Positions 24,736-33,741 of a DNA stretch of 64,000 nucleotides are shown piece after piece (position 1 is the stretch's first letter; every line of letters begins with the position of its first letter). The DNA is from Pseudomonas syringae. GTDB taxonomy: Bacteria; Pseudomonadota; Gammaproteobacteria; Pseudomonadales; Pseudomonadaceae. Below the pieces are notes generated by a model. That model was not told the origin of the DNA. It worked only from the letters and a program-made list of their open reading frames with translations, and searched no databases. Both the position numbers and the translations under genes were made by a program. The stretch covers positions 4,346,001 through 4,410,000 of the forward strand of contig NZ_CP066265.1 in assembly GCF_023278085.1 (NCBI RefSeq), read 5' to 3'.

Positions 24736-25881
24736 TCAGCGCTCCGGCCACGAACTGATCACTGCATAAGGCGTTTGCAGGTCCCTCTCGGGGATTTCCC
24801 AGATCAGCAGTTTCGGCGGTGTCTGGCGGAATGCCGGGTTGTCGAAATAAGCGTTCGCGGCGCCTGAGAACTCGCCGCCGTCCTTGGCGAAGTTGCCGAT
24901 CGGGGCGCCCAGTTCCTTTTGCAGAAAGCCCACAAAACCCGAGTTGCGCGAGAACGAGGTGCCGATGAGGGCGACATTCGGCAGGTTGCTGTCGCCAAAC
25001 AGGTCATCCAGGTTATCGCCGCCCGCCGCCGTTTCGTCGGCAAGCTCGCTGATCTGCGTGGTCGCCACATCTTGTGGAGGGGGCTGCAACGACAGCGGCA
25101 GCCAGTCGAGCCCGGCCAGGCGCACCAGATCGCCAGGGCGCTCGGCCATCGGCGCAGTGCTGACCTGGAACTGCCGTTGCGGAGTCGCCTTGATGCCGGC
25201 GTGCTGAACGTGTGCGGCAATCAACCTGGCTGCCGCACTGGCGCCTGCTTCACTCCAGTGCGTGTCAGTGCGCAGGTACGCGGTTTCACCCAGCGATTGC
25301 AGGGGTGCGCTGAGGTCGAGGATGTCGACGCCAGCCGCTTTCAGATCAGTGGCCCAGCGTGCAACACGAGCCTGAAGCACGTCAGGTCGGTAGAGCCCGC
25401 AGAGTTGCGGGGCGGCAATACGGCTCTTGTCCGGTACGACGGCGATTAGCAGGTCGATGCCGCGCTTTTTCAGGCTGCGCTGCATGTCGATCACCACCTG
25501 AGCCTTGCGTTGCGCATTGGCCTGAGCGTTGCGATTGAGCTTGAATTCGTCGGTGAGGAACAGCCAGCCAGGGCAGCCCTGACGGACACGCGGGCCAGTG
25601 TCATGAAACAGCAGCCAGCTAGCACCTCGTTCGATATCGGCAGCTTTCTGCGCCAGAAATGTGCCGGACAGCTGTTTGGCCAGTTTGTGAGTCACTTCAC
25701 CGTGCAGCGCTGCATCGAGGGTAAGCGGTTTCGGCAGCAGCTCCACTTTTCCGCCGAGCAGCAGCATGCAGGAAGACAGCAAGCCGACGCCGAGGAACAC
25801 TGCCAGCGTAATACCCGCCACATTGCAGGTGCGCACGGCCAGTTGGCCGGGGTGCGGCGGTACTGCCGACGGACTGGTCAT
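24736..25881 (-). CDS. wssI: Cellulose acetylation protein WssI (AlgJ/AlgX-like)
   Basis: 381 residues from the ATG at 25881; the frame is open further upstream into wssH but has no support there. An N-terminal membrane anchor or uncleaved signal (about 24-46) is followed by an AlgJ/AlgX-type SGNH hydrolase-like domain. GWLFLTDEF, VVPDKSRI, the D-x-H of LRTDTHWSEAG and the Ser region VALIGTSFS are the expected blocks. The protein acts in the periplasm, transferring acetyl groups delivered by the WssH membrane protein to cellulose. It is the last gene of the operon; no wssJ follows, because the RES toxin gene converges directly. Confidence 0.93.
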   Translation of the reverse strand: MTSPSAVPPHPGQLAVRTCNVAGITLAVFLGVGLLSSCMLLLGGKVELLPKPLTLDAALHGEVTHKLAKQLSGTFLAQKAADIERGASWLLFHDTGPRVRQGCPGWLFLTDEFKLNRNAQANAQRKAQVVIDMQRSLKKRGIDLLIAVVPDKSRIAAPQLCGLYRPDVLQARVARWATDLKAAGVDILDLSAPLQSLGETAYLRTDTHWSEAGASAAARLIAAHVQHAGIKATPQRQFQVSTAPMAERPGDLVRLAGLDWLPLSLQPPPQDVATTQISELADETAAGGDNLDDLFGDSNLPNVALIGTSFSRNSGFVGFLQKELGAPIGNFAKDGGEFSGAANAYFDNPAFRQTPPKLLIWEIPERDLQTPYAVISSWPER

Positions 25882-25892
25882 GGGCACCGCCC

Positions 25893-27308
25893 TCAAAACT
25901 GAAAGTACAGAAACGGAACCGTCTCGCGGCTGGCAATCAGCGCGAACGACAACAGAAATCCGGCGACCGGCCACAGTGCCGCTCCCCAGACAAACACCGG
26001 CCGGGTGCCAAAACGCTGTTCGCAGCGCATCTGCATTAACGGTGCGAGCACACAGGCCACACCCAGCAGTGCCGCCATGCCGTGCGCCGGACGCAAGGTG
26101 ACAGCCAGCGCATCGCCGAGGCCCAGACCATGCTGACCGAACTGCCCGGCATACATCGTCACTGCGGTGGCGAAGTCCGGCGCGCGGAACAGCGTCCAGG
26201 CCAGGCACACGAACAGCAGCGTCAGCAGGTGCGCCAGGGGCTTGGGAATGGCGGGCAGGCTTGAACGCGACCAGGCGCGATCAACGCACAACGCCACGCC
26301 ATGCGCCGCCCCCCACAACAGGTAATTCCAGCTGTCGCCGCCGTGCCACAGACCGGCAATCGCCATGGTCAGGAACAGGTTGCGATAGGTGTTCCAGACG
26401 CCGTGACGATTACCGCCCAGCGCGATGTACAAGTAATCGCGCAGCCAGCTGGACAGTGACAAATGCCAGCGCCGCCAGAAGTCCTGAATGCTGCTGGCCA
26501 GATACGGGCGGTTGAAGTTTTCCGGGAAGTGAAAGCCCAGCATCAGCCCCAGACCGATGGCCATGGCGCTGTACCCGGCGAAATCGAAAAACAGCTGCAG
26601 CGAGTACGCCAGACAGCCGACCCAGGCATCCACCAGCGACGGGTTCGGCACGTGAAACGCTACGTCGACCAAGGGCGACAACGTATCGGCCACCAATACT
26701 TTCATGCTCATGCCGATCATGAAGCGCCGTGCGCCCAAGGCGAAGTTCTGGCGGTTGAAATGGCGCTGCACCAGCTCGCGGCGCACCCAGTCATAGCGAA
26801 TGATCGGGCCGGCAATCGAATGGCCGAACATTGAGATGTAGGTGGCGTAATTGATGAAACTGCGCTCGACCGGCACGGTATGCCGGTGAACATCCACCAG
26901 ATAGGAAATGGCCTGCAACACAATGAACGAAAGCCCGGCAGGCAGCGCCACCCGCTGCCATTCCAGAGGCATTGCCCCGTAGTACGTGATCAGCTCACTC
27001 CAGGTGCCAGCCACGATATTGGCGTATTTGTACCAGCACAGCACAACGACGTTGAGCACGATCAACGCTGCCAGCAGGCGAATTCGCCCCTTTGAGCCTT
27101 CCCGCGCCCGATCTATCAGCAAGCCGCCGACCCAGGCCACCAGCGTCAGGACCATGTGCAGCGACAGGAACAACGGGCTCAGCCAGCCGTAGAACAGCCA
27201 GCTGCCAATCAATAGCGTGACATTGCGCCAGGCCGCGGGGCTCAGTGCGTAGGCCAGCAAAAAAGCGGGCAGGAACACCATCAGAAACTCGAGCGAGGCG
27301 AATACCAT
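25893..27308 (-). CDS. wssH: MBOAT-family acetyltransferase WssH (AlgI-like)
   Basis: 471 residues with about 11 hydrophobic segments. The MBOAT blocks are clear: LPAGLSFIVLQAISY, the region HFPENFNRPYLASSIQDFWRRWHLS, and the catalytic His in AGLWHGGDSWNYLLWG. It moves acetyl groups across the inner membrane for cellulose O-acetylation, together with WssF, WssG and WssI. It starts 18 bases after the wssG stop and ends 11 bases before wssI, a tight operon fit. Confidence 0.95.
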   Translation of the reverse strand: MVFASLEFLMVFLPAFLLAYALSPAAWRNVTLLIGSWLFYGWLSPLFLSLHMVLTLVAWVGGLLIDRAREGSKGRIRLLAALIVLNVVVLCWYKYANIVAGTWSELITYYGAMPLEWQRVALPAGLSFIVLQAISYLVDVHRHTVPVERSFINYATYISMFGHSIAGPIIRYDWVRRELVQRHFNRQNFALGARRFMIGMSMKVLVADTLSPLVDVAFHVPNPSLVDAWVGCLAYSLQLFFDFAGYSAMAIGLGLMLGFHFPENFNRPYLASSIQDFWRRWHLSLSSWLRDYLYIALGGNRHGVWNTYRNLFLTMAIAGLWHGGDSWNYLLWGAAHGVALCVDRAWSRSSLPAIPKPLAHLLTLLFVCLAWTLFRAPDFATAVTMYAGQFGQHGLGLGDALAVTLRPAHGMAALLGVACVLAPLMQMRCEQRFGTRPVFVWGAALWPVAGFLLSFALIASRETVPFLYFQF

Positions 27309-27326
27309 AACGACGACAGAGCCTGA

Positions 27327-28001
27327 TCAGTTGGACAATGAGTCCGTGGCCGACAACAGGCGCGGACCTGTGGCGGACGGCACCAGCAACACGCTGTAGC
27401 GCTCGCCGGCCTTGAGTTCGCCCAGATCCAGTGGCGCGCCGACAATGGCGTTAGCGCAGACCAGTTGCACGGACAGGCTCACCGGATTGATTGAGCGACG
27501 CTGCAACGTGCCGGTCGGGACCGCCTTGAACAGGTCGCCGCTGCGACCGGCCGGGCGCAGGCTTGCCTCGCTGCAGCCGGCATCAAGGCTGAAGAACGCC
27601 AGTGAAGCCTTCAAACCATTGAAGTCATCCGGCTGCTCACGAACGGTGACAGGCTTTAAGCTGCCATCGGCCTGCGCCGTGACCACGACCGTGGCGAACT
27701 CGCCGGGCTCGACACTGATGTCCAGTGGCAGCTTTTTATCAGCGCTGATCAGCGTGCCTTTTACCGGGCTGCTGGCCTGCACCGGGAAGAACAGGGAGAC
27801 CGGCTTCGTCATGTCCAGCTGCAACGGTGTCTGGCCTTCGCGGGCCACCACTTGCAGCGGCGCAGCGGCAGCATTGATGAAGCGAATGAACGCCGAATCC
27901 TGCGCAGGCCCGGTGGGATACAGGGCGATATCGGCTGCATAAGCTTCAAAACCGATCAACAGGGCTGCAACACTGCCAGCCATCAGGCGCACGGCAATCA
28001 T
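27327..28001 (-). CDS. wssG: Cellulose acetylation protein WssG (AlgF-like)
   Basis: 224 residues with a signal peptide (cleavage near AYA-AD, residue 23). The body is beta-rich, with AlgF-type features: LYPTGPAQDSAFIRFINA at the mature N-terminus and two repeated beta domains. It is periplasmic and supports acetyl transfer onto the polymer. Its ATG overlaps the wssF stop by four bases. Confidence 0.9.
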   Translation of the reverse strand: MIAVRLMAGSVAALLIGFEAYAADIALYPTGPAQDSAFIRFINAAAAPLQVVAREGQTPLQLDMTKPVSLFFPVQASSPVKGTLISADKKLPLDISVEPGEFATVVVTAQADGSLKPVTVREQPDDFNGLKASLAFFSLDAGCSEASLRPAGRSGDLFKAVPTGTLQRRSINPVSLSVQLVCANAIVGAPLDLGELKAGERYSVLLVPSATGPRLLSATDSLSN

Positions 28002-28663
28002 TGTTTGGCCCCTGCTGCGCTGACGCTGGTGACCGGTAATCTGCCCAGTGCATCGCCAATTGCAGTTCCCCAGGACTTATAACCGGCGACCGTAAAATGC
28101 TGGCCGTCCGTGGTGATCCATTGCCCAGGGCTGGAAAAACTCAGCGAATCAATATAGGTGCACGGCGCCACGTTGCTGGCCAGAAACTGCGACATCAGTT
28201 GGGTGCGTGCATCGTTCTTCTGATACATGCCACCGACCTTGCCCCACGCCGGGCCGACCCAGGCGCACTTGGTGCCGGTGGCCGCGATGGCCTTGGTCAG
28301 GCTGGTCACGTTCTGCCACGCCCAGGCCTTGGGAAATGAAGGCTTGTCGTAGGAAGCCATGGTGTCGCCGATCACGATGACAACCAGATCAGGTTTGTCG
28401 GCGGCGATCAGCTCGGCAATCGGTGTGGTGGTTGCGTCGCGGCCCTTGATGACAATCTTGCCGTTGCCTGTTTGCTCGGCGCCACAATCGACCTTCTTGC
28501 TGATCAGCCAGTCACCGGCACTGGCCCCGCAGGCACCAATCGAATGCACGATGGCGCCTTGCCGGGTCAGGTTGTCGTGCAGCGGCTCCATCAGATGGTC
28601 GGCCAGACTCATGTGGCTTTCTCCCAGGACCAGAAGGGTCATACCGGCAAGAACGGAAGGCAT
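27998..28663 (-). CDS. wssF: Cellulose acetylation protein WssF (SGNH hydrolase-like)
   Basis: 221 residues with an N-terminal hydrophobic stretch that may be a signal or anchor. SGNH-type blocks are visible: LVLGESHMSLADH near the N-terminus in the block I position (GES instead of GDS), a Gly in GACGAS, IVIGDTM and the C-terminal D-G-Q-H of TTDGQHFT. It is found only in wss operons with an acetylation module and is thought to assist acetyl transfer in the periplasm. It lies 15 bases after wssE and overlaps wssG. Confidence 0.9.
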   Translation of the reverse strand: MPSVLAGMTLLVLGESHMSLADHLMEPLHDNLTRQGAIVHSIGACGASAGDWLISKKVDCGAEQTGNGKIVIKGRDATTTPIAELIAADKPDLVVIVIGDTMASYDKPSFPKAWAWQNVTSLTKAIAATGTKCAWVGPAWGKVGGMYQKNDARTQLMSQFLASNVAPCTYIDSLSFSSPGQWITTDGQHFTVAGYKSWGTAIGDALGRLPVTSVSAAGAKQ

Positions 28664-28678
28664 CGAATTCTCCAGAAA

Positions 28679-31600
28679 TCAGTTGGAATAAGGTGAACGG
28701 TAAGGGCTGACCGGCAGTTCCATGGGGCCGGTCATGTCCTCGAACATGTAGCGCAGGTAGAGTGCGCCGCCGAACTGGCGATAGTCCCGAGCGTTATCAA
28801 GGCCCAGGTTGGCCCCCAGAAACAGCCTGGAATTGAGCTTGTACTCACCCGCCGCGCTCAGGTTGTAGCCCAGCCCGGTTTTGCTCTGCCCTGCGTAGCG
28901 CTGGCCGGAAGCGGCTTGCAGGTTGCTGTCGTCGGGGAAGAACTCGGCGCCGTCCTGCTTGAAGTGCTGGACCCCGACCGAACTCTTGATCTGATAGCTG
29001 AAGCGCTCGGTGCGCTGCGACCACATCACCGGCACGCCAATGGCAAAGAAGCTCTGCGGGCTGAAATAGCCACCGTGGCCGTAGGTGAAGTAACTCTGGT
29101 CGTTGGCGTAGCTCATGCCCATCACGCTGAGGCCGGCGGTCAGCTTGCTGTCCTCGGCATTGCGCAGGTACCAGTAAACGCCTGCGCCCACTTCGCCGCG
29201 GGTGTTGGATTTCACGTTGGTGCCGACCAGTTTGTGCCAGGAGCCGTAGCCATAGCCGCCGATCGTCTGATCGTCGTAACTGATCTGACCACGCCCGCCG
29301 TTGGCCGTGACGCCGCCCCAGGAGAGGCCGCTGCGCGCGTCAGTGGAACCGGCAAACGAGGTCACGCTGTCGGTGACCGGGCGCCGCGACACGTTCAGGC
29401 CGTAACGCAGATCGGGGTTGTCACCCAGCGGGCGGTCGACGCTCGCGCCCCCCGCGACCGTGCTGTATTTGAAGCCCATCGGCGTCGTACCGATGTCAGC
29501 CTTGAGGCCTTCCTCGGGGCGTTCGAACGCCACTGCCAGACCGACACCCTTATCGTTTTGCGAGCCCGCAGCGCCGTTGGTACCGCCGCCGAAGCGGGAA
29601 CCCGAGCCGGACTTTACGCTGCCAGCATTCAACGACACCGGCGTGACGCGCACGGCAATCCGGTTGTCACCGGCCGGAACATTGATTTCAAGCGGGGCTT
29701 CGACCACCGTGAGCTTGCTCAGGCCGGATTCGCTGTTGTTGCTGCGCACGGTCAGCCCTTGGGTGACGAAGCCGCTGCGCCGCTCCAGAATGCGATTAAG
29801 CGCCTGCTGCGCGCTACTGGCCTGGTCGCGATCGGCGGTTGCGAGAAACGGATTATCACGCACGCTCTGTGTTTGCCCGGCCGGCAGCGGTTGTTGAGCG
29901 GCCACCTGACCGGGATAAGCCGTATCGCGCAGCGCGCCGGTTTCGGCCGGCGCGCCACCGCCGAGTGTCATCTGGGCAGGAGCCGGAATCGCCGACACGG
30001 CCGCCAGGCGTGAGCCCGAGGCCGCGAACGGGTTGGCTGCCGCGTGGGTGGATGTGCCAGCCTGCGCCAGCGCACGCTGCTTTTCGTTCTGTTCGATGGC
30101 CACGGCTTTGCGCAGCAGCTCGGTCGCGGCTGCGGTCTGCCCCATGCTCTGGTAGATTCGCGCAGCTTCGGTCAGGGTCTGCGGGTCGTTACGCTCCAGC
30201 GTACGAAGCTGGCCCAACGCTTTTTCGGCGAATGCGTAATCATGGGCCTTTACCGCTGCATCGGCCGCGCCCAGCAGCACTTGCGGATCATTGGGCTGGC
30301 GCTGCAACAACGGTTTGTACAGTTCGAACGCTCTGCCATGTTCCCCCTTGGCGGTGTACATCCGGGCGAAGGCAGACACTGCCTGAATGTCGTCCGGACG
30401 CTGTGCCAACGCGGGTGCCAGTGTGTTGTAGGCGCCTGCCAGATCGCCACCTTCACGCAGCAGATCGGCCTGGCGAATGCGGTATCGATACAGCACGTCA
30501 TCGAAACGCTTGCGGGTCGCTACGCCCATCGGCTGGCCCTGCACATTGCGCAGGATCGCATTGACCTGCACGTCATCGCCCGCGGCGAGCAGCAGACCGG
30601 CGTATTGCAGCATCAGGTCTGCCGACGGCGCAGGGGCCTGGGCAATGGCGGTGCGAGCCATATCCCGGCCACGCTCCGTTTCACCCGCATCCACGTAAGC
30701 GCTGGCCAGCGTGAGTTGACGCTCCGGGCTGTTGCTGGCAACCGGCTGCAGACGATCAAGCAGCGCCAGCGCTTCCTGACGCTGCCCGCGGCGGGCGATA
30801 CCGATGGCCAGATTGATCTGCACCGTCATGGTGATCTCGTCAGCCAGCGCCCTCATGTCCGGCGTTCGCTGATCCACGGGAATGCGCGCAAAAGTCGCCT
30901 GTGCGTCCTGCCACCGGCCCATTTCCACCGAAAGCAATGCGCTGGTGTAGAGCGCATCGATATTGTTGGGCTGGGCCTTGAGCAATTCGTCGATCAGCGC
31001 ACGGGCCTTGGGCGCCTCATCGGTCTTGAGGTACAGACGCGCCAGGTCGAAGCGGGTCCAGACATTGTCCGGATCATTCTTCACGGCCTCTTTCAAGGCA
31101 GCCTGGGCGGCGCGGACATCACCGCGCTGCTCGGCCAGCCGCGCCACTTGGGTGGAACGCAGCGCCTTGAAGCGGTCGCTGTTGCCCAGTGTTGCCTGTT
31201 CGGCAGGCGACAAGGTGTCGAGCATACGCAGCGCTTCATCAGCCTGACCGCTCTGCGCCAACACGTTGATGAGGCCGCGCACGGCTTGCGGGTTACCGCG
31301 CCGGGTGGCCAGCACCTGACGGTAGCCGGCCAGCGCTGCGTCGAGTTGACCGGCCTGGGCCTGCAGATCGGCCTGGGTCAAACGCACATCGATACTGTCG
31401 GGGTTCTGCCGCTGGGCCTGAGCCAGCAATTCCTGAGCCTTGCCGGTCTGTCCCTTGGCCTGCAGATCGCGGGCCTGTTGCAACGAGGCCCAGAGCTGCA
31501 CGCTCTCTAACGCGCTTTTCCAGCGCGCACCGCCCGGCTGGCGAGTGGCGCGGGCCAGCAGTTGCTCGGCTTCCGACAGTCGATTCTGTTGCTGACGCAC

Positions 31601-32551
31601 CACGCCCAGGCCGCCCAATGCATCGGCATCGTCCGACTTGATTTTCAGGCGCGCGACAAAAGCGTCCTCGGCTGCCGCATGATCATTCTTTTCCAGCGCC
31701 CTAAGCCCGCGCGCCACCAGTGAGTCCTGCTGCCAGCCGGAGGCTGCGCTGTCCGCTGTCTGCTGGCGCCCCTTGTTCAGCTGATCCCGAATTTCCTGAT
31801 CATCGGGATGGACCTTTAGAAACGCGTCGAACAGCGGCCACTGCGCCGCCGTGGGCGGGCCGGTCCAGACCAGCGCCATGCGCCAGCTCTGATCGGCGTC
31901 ACCAGCGATGTCCGGATGAGTGCTCAAGCGCGCCAATGCGGCGATACCTTCGGCGCGACTGTCTTCGCGACGCGCCAGGTGCTTGGCAAAAAACAGCGCC
32001 AGGATCGAGTCGTCCGGGTTCTGCCGCATCAGGCGCTCAAAGCCTTTGCGCGCCTCGGGCCAGTCTGCGTTGTTAAAGCCCAGGTTGGTGTAATACTCGC
32101 GCCCCACACTGCCTTCGGGCAAACGGCCGTTGAACAGCTTGCGAAATACGCCGGTCGCCTTGTCGCGCTCACCGGCATCGGCCAGGCGTCGGGCCTCATC
32201 GAGCAGCGCCTGATTCTGCGGCTGGCTCAGGGCAATGTCCTGCTCCAGCTGCACGGCTTGCCAAGGCAACGGCGACAGTGATTTCAGCCGAGCCAGATAG
32301 GTCTGTGCCTGTTGCGGTGTGTTCTGTCTGACGCCGATCAAGCCCATGCCATACAAGGCTTGTATTTGATCGGGATCGATCTGCAGTACTTTCTGCCAGA
32401 TCTCGGTGGCGCGAGCAGCGTTCGAGCGAGCCTGCCAGTATTGGCCCTGCTCGATGAGCTGCGCCTCCACAGCATTGTCTTGAGCATGAGCGACGCTGGC
32501 TGCGATAGCGGCAACCAGTCCGATGACTAACGTATGGCGGCGCGCGGGCAT
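28679..32551 (-). CDS. wssE: Cellulose export protein WssE (BcsC)
   Basis: 1290 residues. A signal peptide (cleavage near AHA-QD, about residue 23) is followed by a long run of TPR helices (about 30-860) and a low-complexity linker. The C-terminal outer-membrane beta barrel (about 950-1290) contains strands such as GLSWGGVTANGGRGQISYDDQ and ends LYLRYMFED. BcsC conducts the glucan chain through the periplasm and outer membrane. Its start overlaps the end of wssD by 25 bases, so translation is coupled. Confidence 0.96.
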   Translation of the reverse strand: MPARRHTLVIGLVAAIAASVAHAQDNAVEAQLIEQGQYWQARSNAARATEIWQKVLQIDPDQIQALYGMGLIGVRQNTPQQAQTYLARLKSLSPLPWQAVQLEQDIALSQPQNQALLDEARRLADAGERDKATGVFRKLFNGRLPEGSVGREYYTNLGFNNADWPEARKGFERLMRQNPDDSILALFFAKHLARREDSRAEGIAALARLSTHPDIAGDADQSWRMALVWTGPPTAAQWPLFDAFLKVHPDDQEIRDQLNKGRQQTADSAASGWQQDSLVARGLRALEKNDHAAAEDAFVARLKIKSDDADALGGLGVVRQQQNRLSEAEQLLARATRQPGGARWKSALESVQLWASLQQARDLQAKGQTGKAQELLAQAQRQNPDSIDVRLTQADLQAQAGQLDAALAGYRQVLATRRGNPQAVRGLINVLAQSGQADEALRMLDTLSPAEQATLGNSDRFKALRSTQVARLAEQRGDVRAAQAALKEAVKNDPDNVWTRFDLARLYLKTDEAPKARALIDELLKAQPNNIDALYTSALLSVEMGRWQDAQATFARIPVDQRTPDMRALADEITMTVQINLAIGIARRGQRQEALALLDRLQPVASNSPERQLTLASAYVDAGETERGRDMARTAIAQAPAPSADLMLQYAGLLLAAGDDVQVNAILRNVQGQPMGVATRKRFDDVLYRYRIRQADLLREGGDLAGAYNTLAPALAQRPDDIQAVSAFARMYTAKGEHGRAFELYKPLLQRQPNDPQVLLGAADAAVKAHDYAFAEKALGQLRTLERNDPQTLTEAARIYQSMGQTAAATELLRKAVAIEQNEKQRALAQAGTSTHAAANPFAASGSRLAAVSAIPAPAQMTLGGGAPAETGALRDTAYPGQVAAQQPLPAGQTQSVRDNPFLATADRDQASSAQQALNRILERRSGFVTQGLTVRSNNSESGLSKLTVVEAPLEINVPAGDNRIAVRVTPVSLNAGSVKSGSGSRFGGGTNGAAGSQNDKGVGLAVAFERPEEGLKADIGTTPMGFKYSTVAGGASVDRPLGDNPDLRYGLNVSRRPVTDSVTSFAGSTDARSGLSWGGVTANGGRGQISYDDQTIGGYGYGSWHKLVGTNVKSNTRGEVGAGVYWYLRNAEDSKLTAGLSVMGMSYANDQSYFTYGHGGYFSPQSFFAIGVPVMWSQRTERFSYQIKSSVGVQHFKQDGAEFFPDDSNLQAASGQRYAGQSKTGLGYNLSAAGEYKLNSRLFLGANLGLDNARDYRQFGGALYLRYMFEDMTGPMELPVSPYRSPYSN

Positions 32552-33738
32552 GACGTCTCCCAGGACAATGTGAGGGTTCCGTCTTCACGGAACTGATAGC
32601 GTTTTTCGACCCAGCCCAACGCAAACAGGCTGAGCATAAGGTTGTAATAAGCCGGTTCGGTGCGGTCTTTCGGATCGCGGGCGAGCGCCTTGCTGACACC
32701 GCTTTCAACCCGGCGCTGTTGCTGTTCCACCAGCCAGGTCTGGCCCTTGGCCTGGAAATACGGCAGCAGCGCAGCTGAATACCCGAATGGCCCTCGGCCC
32801 TGGCTCGTGCCACTGGTCACCTGGACTTTTTCCGGCGGCACACCTTTGGAAGCGGTGCTGCTCGACATCCCGTCGAGACGGGCCAGCACGCGCGCAGCCA
32901 GCGGGTCGGAGGCAGGCGTCATGCCCGCCCAGAGGTAGACGCGAATGGCGTCGTAGCTGCCCAGTTCGCTGGTGGCCGGGTCGACCACGAACAGACCGGT
33001 TTTCGGCGAAGTGCCGCGATAACCTACCCAGTCAGCGATAAAGCCTTTCGGGCTCGACGCCTCGATCAGCTTCGCGGTGTTGTCGGCGACTTCCCGCCAC
33101 GGGCCGTTGGGCACTTCCTTGCTCAGCCGCCGTAACAACGGCATGGGCAGGTAGCTGGGGTTCAGACGCCATAAGTGATCAGGCTGCGCGAAACCTTCAG
33201 GACCGGGCAGGAGCATTTTGCCCAGCCCGGGCAAGTTGACGATCAGCCTCGACTCGACGGTCTTGAGCAGCGCCAGCGCATCGTTCCGATACGCCGGGTG
33301 CTGCCAGATACGCGCGGCTTCCAGCAGCGCGTAAATGATCCACAGGTCGGCATCCGAGGCTGAGTTGGCATCCTGAAGTTTCCAGTTGCCATCCTCGCCC
33401 TGCCCCCATAGCCAGCCCGGCAATCGGGTCTTGGGCTCGGCGCCCATCATGTTCGCGACCGTCCACGTCCAAAGCTTGTCGAAACGCGCGCGGTCATTGG
33501 CCACCAGGGCGAACAGCATGCCGTAGGACTGGCCTTCGGAGGTGCTGTGGTTGGCTTGCAGGCTGGATTCCAGCATGCGCCCGTCCGCCTGCACGTAACG
33601 CGTGGCATAGTCTTGCCAGAACGGCCAGGCCGGACTGTCGCACGCGGCGGCGGCCAGCGCAGGCGTCAGGGTTGCCGATGCCAGCAGACCGGTCATCCAG
33701 CCTGCGGCACGGCGCAGGTTCATTGCTAAGAACGGCAT
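32527..33738 (-). CDS. wssD: Periplasmic endoglucanase WssD (BcsZ, GH8)
   Basis: 403 residues with a signal peptide ending near ALAAAA (about 32). GH8 features are the acid catalyst Glu in STSEGQSYGM, the base Asp region NSASDADLWIIYALLEA, and DAIRVYLWAGM. It trims or releases tangled chains during secretion and affects polymer architecture. The ATG at 33738 follows the wssC stop by three bases; an in-frame ATG at 33723 is the alternative start. Confidence 0.95.
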   Translation of the reverse strand: MPFLAMNLRRAAGWMTGLLASATLTPALAAAACDSPAWPFWQDYATRYVQADGRMLESSLQANHSTSEGQSYGMLFALVANDRARFDKLWTWTVANMMGAEPKTRLPGWLWGQGEDGNWKLQDANSASDADLWIIYALLEAARIWQHPAYRNDALALLKTVESRLIVNLPGLGKMLLPGPEGFAQPDHLWRLNPSYLPMPLLRRLSKEVPNGPWREVADNTAKLIEASSPKGFIADWVGYRGTSPKTGLFVVDPATSELGSYDAIRVYLWAGMTPASDPLAARVLARLDGMSSSTASKGVPPEKVQVTSGTSQGRGPFGYSAALLPYFQAKGQTWLVEQQQRRVESGVSKALARDPKDRTEPAYYNLMLSLFALGWVEKRYQFREDGTLTLSWETSCPRAAIR

Positions 33739-33741
33739 GGC

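Noticed and set aside
25882..26208. N-terminal extension of wssI by 109 codons
   Set aside because: It lies inside wssH in another frame; the ATG at 25881 follows the wssH stop by 11 bases and gives a proper membrane-anchor N-terminus.
28916..31510. Two long plus-strand frames (365 and 488 codons)
   Set aside because: Antisense to wssE. They reflect high GC at third positions and match no protein type.
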